This document shows, piece after piece, positions 1-7,810 of a DNA stretch of 46,309 nt. The notes under the pieces are model-generated. The model was given only the letters and a program-made list of their open reading frames with translations, did not search any database and had not been told where the DNA came from. A program made the position numbers and the translations under genes. Source of the DNA: Chloroflexota bacterium (lineage in GTDB: Bacteria; Chloroflexota; Ktedonobacteria; Ktedonobacterales; Ktedonobacteraceae); assembly GCA_902810755.1 (NCBI GenBank), contig CADDYT010000039.1:1-46309 (forward strand). Reading direction: 5' to 3'. Each line of letters opens with the position of its first letter. The stretch's first letter is position 1.

Positions 1-104
1 CGTTGCCACTCCTGGCTATTGATGCCATCAGAGCTGTTGGCTCCCCAACGGCAGGCAATTATGCCAGGTACAGCCAGCGCAATGAGGAGGCAGAGAGTAA
101 GCAT
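1..104 (-). CDS. Small membrane-anchored protein, 3' end outside the window
   Basis: Reading leftward from an ATG at 104 gives MLTLCLLIALAVPGI, then IACRWGANSSDG and INSQEWQ, still open at base 1. The first 18 or so residues form one hydrophobic segment, followed by a polar, Trp-containing stretch, so this is probably a very short single-pass membrane protein. The A/G-rich sequence before the ATG (AAAGAGAAGACA) is a modest ribosome binding site. It lies 99 bp downstream of the other small gene on the same strand and may be cotranscribed with it. I recall similar short proteins from Ktedonobacteria but know no function. The C-terminus is not visible. Confidence 0.6.
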   Translation of the reverse strand, partial: MLTLCLLIALAVPGIIACRWGANSSDGINSQEWQ

Positions 105-203
105 TGTCTTCTCTTTCTTTTTATTGATATATTGACAATTGAAACACTCATGGTCGTCCGCGTGGTGTTCTCACGACTATCTGCCGTCAGGACTCAACGC
201 GGC

Positions 204-419
204 TCACAGCTGATCGTGGAGAAGGGCTGGTGGCTGCTCGAATTGCTTCAATCTGGCGCCGAGTTCGAGCAGCAACAGCCCCAGCTTTCCGGCGGCGTAT
301 CTGAATATGCTTCGAGGATACGGGGGCAATTGTGCCAGCAATCGCTCCTTCTCGGCTTCACGCAGCAGGTCCTGGTAGTGGACTTCACGCGCCTTCTCGT
401 TGAGGTACATAGGACCCAT
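204..419 (-). CDS. Small hypothetical protein, 71 aa
   Basis: The protein is highly charged at the N-terminus (MYLNEKAREVHYQDLLREAE) and helical in appearance, with a Leu-rich C-terminal half and no predicted membrane segment. The start at 419 is preceded by AAGGAG at a 9-nt spacing, which supports a real gene; a second ATG two codons later is possible. Short proteins opening with MYLNEK-like sequence recur in Chloroflexota as far as I recall, but their role is unknown to me. The region upstream is filled by a palindromic repeat carrying a miniature transposable element, so the native promoter may have been altered by that insertion. Confidence 0.6.
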   Translation of the reverse strand: MGPMYLNEKAREVHYQDLLREAEKERLLAQLPPYPRSIFRYAAGKLGLLLLELGARLKQFEQPPALLHDQL

Positions 420-465
420 TGTACTTGTCTCCTTATTCTAAAGCGGTTCGTAAGGGTTGAACTCC

Positions 466-611
466 AGGGCGACCCTGGTGGTCGCCCCCATAAGCGTTAA
501 CTTCAGGCCGCCGCAGGCCACCCGCCAGGGGTGGCCTGCCCGGCGTTGGCACTGGCTTACGTTAACGCCTATGGTGGTCGCCCCTCCCCTCGCCAGGTAG
601 CTCCATTGAGG
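466..611. repeat. REP-like palindromic repeat, copy A, split by a miniature element
   Basis: A GGGCGACC/GGTCGCCC hairpin (467-487) and a tail CCCTCGCCAGGTAGCTCCAT (from 587) are separated by the element at 489-573 and its duplicated target. With the element and one 11-bp duplication removed, the two parts join into one unit like that at 38366-38414, which has a GGGCGAGC/GCTCGCCC hairpin and the tail CCCTCGCCACGTAGCTTCAT. The tails match at about 21 of 25 positions. This looks like a dispersed intergenic repeat family that predates the insertion. Confidence 0.6.
489..573. mobile_element. Miniature inverted-repeat element (MITE), copy 1, 85 bp
   Basis: The element begins CATAAGCGTTAAC (489-501) and ends GTTAACGCCTATG (561-573), a 13-bp terminal inverted repeat with one mismatch. 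It is flanked by an exact 11-bp direct repeat, GTGGTCGCCCC, at 478-488 and 574-584, the expected footprint of transposition. Inside is a perfect 11-bp hairpin (GCAGGCCACCC at 513-523 with GGGTGGCCTGC at 529-539). It has no coding capacity, so it must be mobilised in trans. CAT-type ends and 10-12 bp duplications are compatible with an IS4-type transposase, but that is inference. A second copy lies at 11504-11660. Confidence 0.8.
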
Positions 612-960
612 GGACTGTATTCATATATACTCAGCCTGATGACGGTTCACATCCGGCCAGGAAATGTTCAGGCCTGGCAGTAGCATACCTGAGAAAAGCG
701 GCGAAAAGAATAGCACTGCTATATCACACATGTATCGCCAGTGATACCCTTGCAATCAGAGGTAAGAACGAACAGGAGAAAGATAGCATGCATGATACGT
801 CCGTGATATGGCGATGCTATTCCCTTCATCCCTTGCTCCGGCTATGCTTCCATCAGGGCAACACATTCCCGATTGTGTATCTTAAAGAGCTGCTGGAGAT
901 AAAAGAGAGGCAGTCAGCAGCATCTCGCACGAAACAGCCGTTTGATGGAAGGAAAGCACC
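612..960. other. Intergenic stretch without a recognised gene
   Basis: No convincing gene, RNA or terminator was seen. An open frame from an ATG at 788 has a GGAG-like sequence upstream, but its product resembles nothing I know and it runs into the sseA relic in another frame. The stretch probably holds the former upstream region of that relic. Confidence 0.4.
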
Positions 961-1120
961 ATGTCTGAGAACAAAGGCTACATCTATCCCGAATCCCTTG
1001 TCGACGTGGATTGGGTCCAGGCCCATCTGACAAATCTAGAGGTGCGCCTGATCGAGGTAGATGTCGATACCACTGCCTACGAGCAGGGACACATTCCTGG
1101 GGCTGTCGGCTTCAACTGGC
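961..1120 (+). pseudogene. Truncated thiosulfate sulfurtransferase (rhodanese), N-terminal fragment
   Basis: From an ATG at 961, with a GGAAGG site upstream, the product reads [20 protein letters not shown], then [15 protein letters not shown]. This is the start of a SseA-type rhodanese domain: the aspartate-rich beta strand followed by the G-H-I-P-G-A motif. The homology stops after about 54 residues at GFNWQ. The rest of the first rhodanese domain and the whole second domain with the active-site Cys loop are absent. The sequence that follows, in another frame, belongs to an unrelated family. This is a remnant created by a deletion or recombination; any peptide made would be inactive as a sulfurtransferase. 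Confidence 0.7.
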
Positions 1121-1312
1121 AAAAAGAGCGGTCGCACTCTTCCTCCAACGGGCGCAAGCCATCAACCCTGATTTCCGGCTTACCGAGGCCAATGCCGCAG
1201 CGGTCGCTGAGGTCTGTCTCCGGTTGGATGGGCTTCCCCTGGCCATTGAACTGGCGGCAGCCCGTACCAAACTCCTGTCACCTCAAGAACTGCCTGGGCG
1301 TCTGGAAAACCC
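1121..1312 (+). pseudogene. Internal fragment of an NB-ARC/LuxR-type STAND regulator
   Basis: In the frame starting near 1118 the translation reads [16 protein letters not shown], then [20 protein letters not shown] and [11 protein letters not shown]. These are the helical ARC motifs after the nucleotide-binding domain of large AAA/NB-ARC transcriptional regulators, with the [12 protein letters not shown] signature. Neither the Walker A part nor the TPR or DNA-binding parts are present, and there is no start of its own. It is joined directly to the rhodanese relic, so about 60 residues survive from a gene normally several hundred codons long. Sequence from 1313 to 1518 shows nothing recognisable. 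Confidence 0.7.
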
Positions 1313-1518
1313 AGGTGAACGCAGTCTTCTATCAGGACGGTGGGCAGAGAGCCTCGTACTCGCCAGAGAAGCTAATGGCAAGACAAGCAGAATCGCCTTA
1401 TCAAACAGAATTTGCCTAGTAGTTGCTAAGTATTTGCTATTCAAAGGCGACCACCTTTCCCGCATACTTGAACCAACGCGGATGTAGTCTTATCACTGAG
1501 AGGAAAGAGTCGCAAACG

Positions 1519-2211
1519 ATGGTTATCTGCATAGATGAAGCACCTGACCAGATGAATCTGACCACGCTGGCCGAACTTTGTAGAGATGAACTGAATCGCT
1601 ACCGGCGAAAGGAATCCAGCGAAGAGCAGTATTGCATGGAACTCTTGCGGCGCGCTGTCCTGGAACGGGCAGAGCAAGCCTGGGCAGTGATGCATCAATG
1701 CTTCAGTGAGACGCTCAGGTGCTGGATACGCAGCCATAGCAGCCGCGATACCGTCCTGCTACTGGATAGCGAAGAGAATTATATCGCTCAAACCATTGCT
1801 CGCTTCTGGTTCGCACTACACGATGAGCCTGTCACATTCCCTTCCCTGGCTGCTCTTCTGAACTACCTGCGCGCCACCCTCAACGGTATCCTTATTGATA
1901 CTCTTCGCCAGTACCGGCGCTCGCAGGTTATCCCTTTACCAGAACCCGGTTTTGTTGAAGAACCTGCGGCAGAAGATACTCCGGATGGTGAAAGCATCTG
2001 GCAAAGTATTCAATCGCTGCTTTCTGACCCATCTGAAAGGCGATTGGCCTATCTCCTGTACTACTGTGGCCTCAAGCCACGCGAAATCATAAAGCACTGT
2101 CCGGGAGAGTTCAGCAATGTCAAAGAAATCTATCGCCTGAACCAGAACCTGATTGCACGGTTGCGCCGCAATCGCGAGCGCCTGCGCTGGTTTCTCGCCC
2201 TGGATGATTAA
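1519..2211 (+). CDS. Divergent sigma-70-like factor
   Basis: The 230-residue protein contains RRAVLERAEQAWAVMHQ, SEENYIAQTIARFWFALHD and LNYLRATLNGILIDTLRQY, which follow the layout of sigma region 2: helix pairs, an acidic patch and an aromatic-rich helix. It ends with YYCGLKPREIIKHCP and YRLNQNLIARLRRNRERLR, a region-4-like helix-turn-helix. I recognise it as a sigma-factor-like family expanded in Ktedonobacteria. It is predicted to associate with core RNA polymerase and redirect transcription, although the targets are unknown. The ATG at 1519 is preceded by GAGGAAAG; an internal ATG at 1552 lacks a ribosome binding site. No anti-sigma gene is adjacent. A strong hairpin follows the stop. 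Confidence 0.65.
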   Translation: MVICIDEAPDQMNLTTLAELCRDELNRYRRKESSEEQYCMELLRRAVLERAEQAWAVMHQCFSETLRCWIRSHSSRDTVLLLDSEENYIAQTIARFWFALHDEPVTFPSLAALLNYLRATLNGILIDTLRQYRRSQVIPLPEPGFVEEPAAEDTPDGESIWQSIQSLLSDPSERRLAYLLYYCGLKPREIIKHCPGEFSNVKEIYRLNQNLIARLRRNRERLRWFLALDD

Positions 2212-2278
2212 GCGAGCGTGTCCTCATCCTGCACAACCGGCCTGACCTGGCTCGCACTCCCTTCCCTCAACAATCGAT

Positions 2279-2313
2279 GCAGACTCCTCCATACTCTGGC
2301 GGAGGGAGTCTGC
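2279..2313 (+). terminator. Hairpin downstream of the sigma-like gene
   Basis: GCAGACTCCTCC (2279-2290) pairs with GGAGGGAGTCTGC (2301-2313) with one bulged G and a 10-nt loop. It lies 68 bp after the stop codon of the sigma-like gene. There is no clear T-run, so intrinsic termination is possible but not certain. The rest of 2212-2583 holds a candidate promoter but no gene. Confidence 0.5.
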
Positions 2314-2436
2314 GTTAATACCTCTATCTCCGTTCCTCCCTCCTCAACCTTCGCACTTTTTCTTCACCTGAATCTACACCATCTTGCGTCAGTACCTCGT
2401 CAGCACTCTTCCCTATAGAATTTCAATAAAAATATA

Positions 2437-2445
2437 TGTTATACT
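2437..2445 (+). promoter_or_regulatory. Extended -10 promoter candidate for the XRE-STAND gene
   Basis: TGTTATACT matches an extended -10 (TGn-TATACT) within a locally AT-rich stretch, with no good -35 element upstream. Transcription from here would give a leader of about 130 nt before the GTG start at 2584. Confidence 0.4.
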
Positions 2446-2583
2446 ACTGTCTTGCAGGCAGAGGGTGAAGAATGTCCAGAAACTGTGGAGATGAAGCCCA
2501 TGTTTCGGACGTTCCGTCTCTTTCTTTTCACAAGTCTGAATCAGTAGTGGGCCATCAGCAAGAACAGAAAGAGCAGGTGGGCT

Positions 2584-5154
2584 GTGAAAAAGGCTTCCAT
2601 TGTTACTCCTAATCAGCGACTGAAAGCAGAGCGCGAGCGGCGCGGATGGTCGCAGAAATACGTTGCCGAGCAAATCGGCGCCGACCATTACTATCTCAGC
2701 CGCTGGGAACATGGCATCGTTGCTCCCAGCCCGTACTATCGCCGCAAATTATGTCTCCTTTTTGGCAAGGATGCCAGCGAACTGGGGTTGCTCAGGGAAG
2801 AAGGAAGCGAGGAAAGTGAAGTTGCGGAGGAGCAAGAGGTCCCCGGTTCCATCTGGCCCGTATACGACCCGGCTATCCCCCTCCCGTATGTTGGAGGCTA
2901 CCGGCTCGTAGGTCGCGAGAACCTCTTGCGGCAATTGAAACAGCAATTATTCGAACGCGGGCAGGTTGCTCTCTCCGCCTTAAACGGTTTACCTGGCGTC
3001 GGCAAAACGTCACTGGCACTCTCACTTACTCATGATGATGAGGTAAGGGCGCATTTTAGTGATGGTATTCTCTGGGTTGGGATCGGGCCTGAACCCAACA
3101 TCCTGAGCCTGCTGAGCCGCTGGGGAACACTGCTGGGCATTGCCTCCGCCGAAATAGCGAAGTTGAGCGATAGTGATACCTGGATCAAAGCCATCCATGC
3201 AGCGATTGGCAACCGAAAACTGTTGATCGTGATCGACGACGCCTGGAAGCTGGAAGATGCTCTGGCATTTAAAGTGGGCGGGGCGCAGTGCGCCTACATT
3301 ATGACGACCCGCTTTCCCCAGCTTGCCATCCAGTTTGCCGCTCGCGGCGCCACTGTGGTACAGGAATTGAACGAGGAAGACAGTATCGCGCTGCTAGCAC
3401 GCATGGTACCAGATTTTGTCGAGCATGAACCGGACGAGGCACGCGCCCTGGTGCATGCCGTTGGCGGCCTTCCACTTGCGCTCATCCTTATCGGAAAATA
3501 CTTGCATGCGCAGAGCTATAGCGGGCAGCTTCGCCGCCTGCGCGCTGCCCTCAACAAATTGCAGCAGGCAGAAACCCGCCTGCAACTGGCCGAACCGCAA
3601 GCTCTGGTCGAGCGATTTCCCAGCCTGCCGCTCAATACGCCTGTTTCGCTTCACAACCTCATCACCATCAGCGATCAGCAACTGGATGAACAGGCATGGC
3701 ATGCTTTTCGCGCGCTTTCACTCTTTCCGCCCAAGCCAAATAGCTTTTCTGAAGAGGCAGCACTGGCCGTCTGCGCCGTGCCGGTGGAAACGCTAGACAC
3801 GTTAAGCGATGCCGGGTTACTGGAAGGACGAGGAGGAGAGAGGTACTCGTTGCACCAGGTCATAGCCGATTTCGCGCGCGCGAATATGACCGGCACAGCC
3901 GCTTACGAGCGCATGGCGAAGTATTTTGCCGACTTTGTCGAAGCGCACAGGAAGGACTACAACGCCCTCGACCGGGAGACCGTCAATATCTTCGCCGCGC
4001 TGCAAATCGCCTTTGAACACCACCACTACGCCGACCTGATACGGGGAGTGAACGCCTTCACCTCCTTCCTGGACGCTCGCGGCTTATACGCGCAGGCAGA
4101 GGAACTGCTGGCGCGAGCCAGAGAGGCCGCCACCTTGCTCGATGATCGAGCGGGTCTGGCTGAGACGCTGCTGCATTCAGGCGATATCCTGGTCAGGCAG
4201 GGAAACTATGCTCAGGCACAGGCATATTTACAGGAAGGGCTGGCCCTGGCTCGCGAGATCGACCAGCGCGAACATCTCGCCGGGCTGCTTCAATCGCTTG
4301 GTATGCTTGCGCAGCGTCAAGGGAACTACGCTCAGGCTGAAACGTATTTGCAGGAAGGGCTGGCCCTGGCGCGCCAACTGGAGGATCGCTCACGCATCTG
4401 CCTTATTCTAAAAAACCTGGGGACACTGGAAGCGATTCAGGGCAACTACGCTCTGGCCGAAGCGTATTTGCAGGAGGGGCTGACGCTGGCGGAGCAAATC
4501 GGAGATCATGAGACCATGAGTTTGCTGCTGCTGAATTCAGGCCAACTGAGCAGCGAACGCGGCAACCTCACCCAGGCAGAAATACACTTTCAGGAGGCGC
4601 TCAGGCTGGCACAGCAGATTGGACACCGTGAAGCCATCAGCCTCTTGCTGACAAACCTGGGTGTACTGGCAGGCGAGCAGAAAGACTATGCCCGGGCGGA
4701 AAAATACTTACAGGAAGGGTTAGCCCTGGCGCGCCAGATGGGGTATCGCGAACGCATCGGCCTGCTGCTCACCAATCTGGGCTGGATCGCATCGGAGCAA
4801 GGAAATTATGCTGAGGCAGAAGCCTACTTGCAGGAAGGCGTTGCCCTGGCATCCCAGGTAGGCAATCAATGGCTTATCTGCGGCACGCTCAAGTTCTTAG
4901 GCGACTTGCAGGTATTACAGCAGCAATACGATGCAGCAGAAACAACGTTTCGCACAGTGTTAGAAAAAGCCGCCGAGGGAAATCAGAGAATGAAGGGCGA
5001 GGCCCTGTTCGGTCTTGCTGAGATAGCCGCAGCTCGCGGGAACTACCGTGAAGCACGCGCACAGGGACAGGCCAGCCTGGCTATCTTTGAAGCCATCGGC
5101 CAGGGTACTGCCGCCAGGGTTAGACAATGGCTGGACGATCTTGCCGCTTCTTAG
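2584..5154 (+). CDS. XRE-NB-ARC-TPR signal-transduction ATPase (STAND)
   Basis: The 856-residue protein has three parts. Residues 10-70 are a Cro/CI-type helix-turn-helix (LKAERERRGWSQKYVAEQIG, then YLSRWEHG). Residues 105-440 are an NB-ARC ATPase with Walker A GLPGVGKTS (135-143), Walker B KLLIVIDD, the sensor-like YIMTTR and the ARC motif GGLPLALILIG. From about residue 515 the C-terminus is a run of at least seven TPR units of exactly 40 residues built on GNYAQAEAYLQEGLALA. Such proteins are known as ligand-gated switches: the TPR array senses, the ATPase oligomerises and the HTH probably binds DNA. The GTG start at 2584 has AGGTGG just upstream. The ligand and targets are unknown; a role in defence is conceivable but there is no effector domain beyond the HTH. 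It converges on the acyl-CoA dehydrogenase gene with a 13-bp gap. Confidence 0.85.
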   Translation: MKKASIVTPNQRLKAERERRGWSQKYVAEQIGADHYYLSRWEHGIVAPSPYYRRKLCLLFGKDASELGLLREEGSEESEVAEEQEVPGSIWPVYDPAIPLPYVGGYRLVGRENLLRQLKQQLFERGQVALSALNGLPGVGKTSLALSLTHDDEVRAHFSDGILWVGIGPEPNILSLLSRWGTLLGIASAEIAKLSDSDTWIKAIHAAIGNRKLLIVIDDAWKLEDALAFKVGGAQCAYIMTTRFPQLAIQFAARGATVVQELNEEDSIALLARMVPDFVEHEPDEARALVHAVGGLPLALILIGKYLHAQSYSGQLRRLRAALNKLQQAETRLQLAEPQALVERFPSLPLNTPVSLHNLITISDQQLDEQAWHAFRALSLFPPKPNSFSEEAALAVCAVPVETLDTLSDAGLLEGRGGERYSLHQVIADFARANMTGTAAYERMAKYFADFVEAHRKDYNALDRETVNIFAALQIAFEHHHYADLIRGVNAFTSFLDARGLYAQAEELLARAREAATLLDDRAGLAETLLHSGDILVRQGNYAQAQAYLQEGLALAREIDQREHLAGLLQSLGMLAQRQGNYAQAETYLQEGLALARQLEDRSRICLILKNLGTLEAIQGNYALAEAYLQEGLTLAEQIGDHETMSLLLLNSGQLSSERGNLTQAEIHFQEALRLAQQIGHREAISLLLTNLGVLAGEQKDYARAEKYLQEGLALARQMGYRERIGLLLTNLGWIASEQGNYAEAEAYLQEGVALASQVGNQWLICGTLKFLGDLQVLQQQYDAAETTFRTVLEKAAEGNQRMKGEALFGLAEIAAARGNYREARAQGQASLAIFEAIGQGTAARVRQWLDDLAAS

Positions 5155-5167
5155 AGAGAAGCCCTTT

Positions 5168-6316
5168 TTACACCCCCATCGCTCGCCCGATGATCTCCTT
5201 CATGATCTCGTTCGTACCCGCATAGATGCTGGTCACTCTGGCATCCAGATAGGCGCGGGCGATGGGATATTCGAGCATGTAGCCGTAGCCGCCGTGGAGT
5301 TGGACGCACTGGTCAACAACTCGTTTCTGCAAATCCGTCGTCCACCACTTCGCCATCGCTGCTGTCTCGGCAGTGAGCGCACCGTCGTTGTAGTCCTCGA
5401 TGCAGCGGTCGACAAAGACGCGGCCAATTTCGATCTCGGTCTGCATCTCTGCCAGCTTGAAGCGCGAGTTCTGGAAGCTGCCGATGGGCTGGCCGAAGGC
5501 GGTGCGCTGCTTGCAGTAGTCCAGCGTCATCGCCAGCGCCGCCTCGCAGGCGGCAATCGCCATCGTGGCGACGCTCAAACGCTCACCGGCGAGCTGGCGC
5601 ATCAGATAATAAAAGCCCTGGCCCTCCTCGCCAAGCACGTTTTCTACCGGCACGCGCACGTCTTCAAATGACAACTCAGCCGTGTCCTGCGCCTTCAAGC
5701 CCACTTTTTGCAGGTTGCGCCCTCGCTTGAAACCCTCCATGCCGCGCTCAACCACCAGCAGGCTAATGCCCTTGTGCCGCAGTTCAGGCTGCGTCTTCGC
5801 CACCACAATGACCACATCGCTGAGAATACCATTGGTGATAAAGGTCTTTTGACCATTGAGCAGATAGTAGTCTCCCTGCCGAATAGCAGTTGTGCGCACG
5901 GCGGCCAGATCGCTGCCGGTATTCGGCTCGGTCATAGCAATCGCCGTAATCAACTCGCCAGAACACATACCGGGCAGCCAGCGTCGTTTCTGCTCCTCGC
6001 TGGCATAATTCAGGAAATATGGCAATACGACATCGTTGTGCAGCCCGAAACCAGCACCGGCGCTGGTCACATTGGCGCGCGTATATTCTTCCGCCATGAT
6101 CGCGTTGTACGTAAAATCGTCGATGCCGGAGCCGCCATACTCTTCCGGCACGCTGATACCCAGAAAGCCCTGTTGCCCGGCCTTCAGCCACAGGTCACGC
6201 GCAACAATACCATCCTTCTCCCACTGCTCAATATGAGGAACCATTTCTTTCTCAACAAAATGGCGGAACGAATCGCGAAACAGCTTATGCTCCTCAGTAA
6301 GAAGTGTTCTTCTCAT
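5168..6316 (-). CDS. Acyl-CoA dehydrogenase (LCAD/IVD-like)
   Basis: This FAD flavoenzyme of 382 residues introduces the alpha-beta double bond in acyl-CoA thioesters and passes electrons to ETF. The family signatures AMTEPNTGSD (127-136), GQKTFITNG and QLHGGYGYMLEYPIARAYLD are present, and the C-terminal motif is IYAGTNEIMKEIIGR. The usual MCAD/SCAD catalytic Glu in the Y-E-G-T position is Ala here, whereas Glu245 in AGERLS sits where long-chain and isovaleryl-CoA dehydrogenases carry their base. A long-chain or branched-chain substrate is therefore more likely than a short straight chain. The length is normal. The ATG has GGAG 7 nt upstream and a TATAAT box about 50 bp upstream. No ETF or enoyl-CoA hydratase gene is adjacent. 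Confidence 0.9.
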   Translation of the reverse strand: MRRTLLTEEHKLFRDSFRHFVEKEMVPHIEQWEKDGIVARDLWLKAGQQGFLGISVPEEYGGSGIDDFTYNAIMAEEYTRANVTSAGAGFGLHNDVVLPYFLNYASEEQKRRWLPGMCSGELITAIAMTEPNTGSDLAAVRTTAIRQGDYYLLNGQKTFITNGILSDVVIVVAKTQPELRHKGISLLVVERGMEGFKRGRNLQKVGLKAQDTAELSFEDVRVPVENVLGEEGQGFYYLMRQLAGERLSVATMAIAACEAALAMTLDYCKQRTAFGQPIGSFQNSRFKLAEMQTEIEIGRVFVDRCIEDYNDGALTAETAAMAKWWTTDLQKRVVDQCVQLHGGYGYMLEYPIARAYLDARVTSIYAGTNEIMKEIIGRAMGV

Positions 6317-6367
6317 GTATAATCTCCGCTCAGGTGCCTTATCGGTCAGCCAACAGAACTCTACCTG

Positions 6368-6373
6368 ATTATA
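6368..6373 (-). promoter_or_regulatory. -10 box for the acyl-CoA dehydrogenase gene
   Basis: A perfect TATAAT on the minus strand lies 52 bp upstream of the start codon. No good -35 hexamer is seen at 16-18 bp, so activator dependence is possible. Confidence 0.45.
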
Positions 6374-6411
6374 CCCCTGAGCAATGTCAGACTGCCAGCC
6401 CCCGGCCTCAA

Positions 6412-6447
6412 GAGGCAGCAGACGGAGCCTGTACCGTCTGCTGCCTC
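6412..6447 (-). terminator. Perfect 14-bp hairpin
   Basis: GAGGCAGCAGACGG (6412-6425) pairs perfectly with CCGTCTGCTGCCTC (6434-6447) around an 8-nt loop. It lies just 3' of the broken hydrolase gene on the minus strand and upstream of the acyl-CoA dehydrogenase promoter, so it probably separates the two transcription units. There is no T-run. Confidence 0.5.
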
Positions 6448-6480
6448 CTGGGTATTCCCTTGTAGAGAAAGTTTCTAAAC

Positions 6481-6857
6481 CTACCCGGAATGCCGCTGGA
6501 GGAACGTCAGAGTGGTCTGGTTAAACTCATCGACCTTCTTATAGATAGGCGCGTGGGCGCAGCCCTCGAAAATGACCAGTTCGGTATCGGCAATATTCTG
6601 CTGCATCGGGCTGGCAAAGCGAGTTGAGTGACCATATCGTAGCGACCAAAGGTAATTTGCGTAGGTGCCTGTCTGAAACAGTCCCCTTTGACTTGCAAAA
6701 ACGTAGCAAGCAGGAAGGGAGTTTTTGCCAGCCCCTGGCATTGTACCATCTCTGTCTGCAAACTGCACAGTTTCGTGGAAGTCAACCTTACAGGTCGCGA
6801 CGCTGGAAGCGAAAGGCTGCGAGGACGGGCAGAGCGATACAGTAGAGAATGACCCAA
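6481..6857 (-). pseudogene. Frameshifted C-terminal remnant of an alpha/beta hydrolase
   Basis: Two minus-strand frames carry consecutive pieces of one family. The upstream frame reads TPFLLATFLQVKG and then APTQITFGRYDMVT. The downstream frame continues STRFASPMQQNIADTELVIF, then EGCAHAPIYKKVDEFNQ and LTFLQRHSG. Together these match the last third of alpha/beta hydrolases: a strand leading to the catalytic Asp region (FGRYDMVT), then the His-containing G-C-A-H-A-P and the final helix. The switch of frame occurs near 6620. No nucleophile-elbow serine motif (G-x-S-x-G) is found upstream, so the N-terminal two thirds have been lost. It is non-functional as it stands. Confidence 0.65.
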
Positions 6858-6935
6858 CGCGAGTTTGTAAGCATGGCGTGAAAAACTAGCGGCACCATCA
6901 TACCTGCACTATGCTTATAAGCAAGGAGGCGGTAA

Positions 6936-6965
6936 TTGACCCGGAATGTTCCTGTGTGCTACACT
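6936..6965 (+). promoter_or_regulatory. Sigma-70-type promoter for the HAD hydrolase gene
   Basis: TTGACC (6936-6941) and TACACT (6960-6965) are separated by 18 bp, placing the transcript start near 6972 and giving a leader of about 55 nt before the ATG at 7026. This argues against any translation start upstream of about 6972. Confidence 0.65.
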
Positions 6966-7025
6966 TTTATTAGTAGTCACAGGACAGAGCGGCTGTGCTG
7001 GCCATTTCGCAACGGGAGTATGGTA

Positions 7026-7793
7026 ATGGAAGGTATTAAGAATTATTTGATCGATCTGGATGGGGTGATCCTGCGTGGCGATACCCTCATTGCTGGCGCG
7101 GCAGAATTTATTCAGCGCCTGCGCCATCAGAGCATTCCCTTCTTGATTTTCACCAACAACTCGCAATACACGCCGCGAGATTTGCAGGTGCGGCTGCATC
7201 ATATGGGCCTGGACGTGCCGACAGAGGCCATTTTCACATCCGCGCTGGCAACCGCGCAGTTTCTCAAGGCGCAGCGACCAGGTGGCACTGCCTTCGCCAT
7301 CGGCGAGTCTGGCCTGACAACGGCCCTGCACGATATCGGCTACGCCCTGACTGATCAGGAGCCGGAATATGTGGTACTTGGCGAGACGACCACCTATAGT
7401 TTTGCCCGCATCACCAGCGCCATCCGCTTCATCATGGCCGGGGCGCGCTTCATCGCCACCAATCCTGATGTGATGGGGCCGGGCGAAGGCGGCATCGTCC
7501 CGGCAACGGGCGCCGTCGCCGCTTTGATCAATGCGGTCACGAACGTCAAACCCTATTTTATCGGCAAACCAAATCCGCTGATGATGCGGATGGCCCTGCG
7601 CACCCTCAACGCGCATTCGGAGGACTCGGCAATTATCGGCGATTCCATGAACACCGATATCGTGGCAGGAACCGAAAGCGGCCTGAAAACGATTCTGGTG
7701 CTTACAGGCATGACCACCTCACGCGAGCAGGCAGAACGTTTCCCCTATCGACCCACCTGGATACTCAATTCCATCGCCGACGTGGTGCTATAA
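7026..7793 (+). CDS. HAD-superfamily phosphatase, class IIA (NagD-like)
   Basis: The 255-residue protein opens with the HAD nucleophile motif YLIDLDGVI (Asp10 and Asp12), followed by motif [12 protein letters not shown], the conserved lysine in IGKPNPLMM and the metal-binding motif [14 protein letters not shown]. The large segment between motifs II and III is the class IIA cap domain. NagD, p-nitrophenyl phosphatase and phosphoglycolate phosphatase relatives have this layout, and small phosphorylated metabolites are the usual substrates; the true one cannot be read here. ATG 7026 has GGGAG 7 nt upstream, while the in-frame ATG at 7020 would sit almost on top of that site. The amidohydrolase gene follows 17 bp later and is probably cotranscribed. 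Confidence 0.88.
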   Translation: MEGIKNYLIDLDGVILRGDTLIAGAAEFIQRLRHQSIPFLIFTNNSQYTPRDLQVRLHHMGLDVPTEAIFTSALATAQFLKAQRPGGTAFAIGESGLTTALHDIGYALTDQEPEYVVLGETTTYSFARITSAIRFIMAGARFIATNPDVMGPGEGGIVPATGAVAALINAVTNVKPYFIGKPNPLMMRMALRTLNAHSEDSAIIGDSMNTDIVAGTESGLKTILVLTGMTTSREQAERFPYRPTWILNSIADVVL

Positions 7794-7810
7794 TGTGAAA
7801 GGATTTATAT

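Noticed and set aside
3..500. Plus-strand frame of 165 codons at the window start
   Set aside because: It runs antisense to two small genes with good ribosome binding sites and into the MITE; its product is Leu/Arg-rich without features.
4201..4930. CRISPR-like regular repeats
   Set aside because: The 120-bp period is in frame and encodes 40-residue TPR units; there are no short identical repeats with unique spacers.
5708..6322. Long plus-strand frame of 204 codons
   Set aside because: It is the antisense of a clear acyl-CoA dehydrogenase and has no family motif.
6936..7025. N-terminal extension of the HAD hydrolase from a TTG at 6936
   Set aside because: That TTG is the -35 box of a good promoter, so it is upstream of the transcript; ATG 7026 has a well-placed ribosome binding site.
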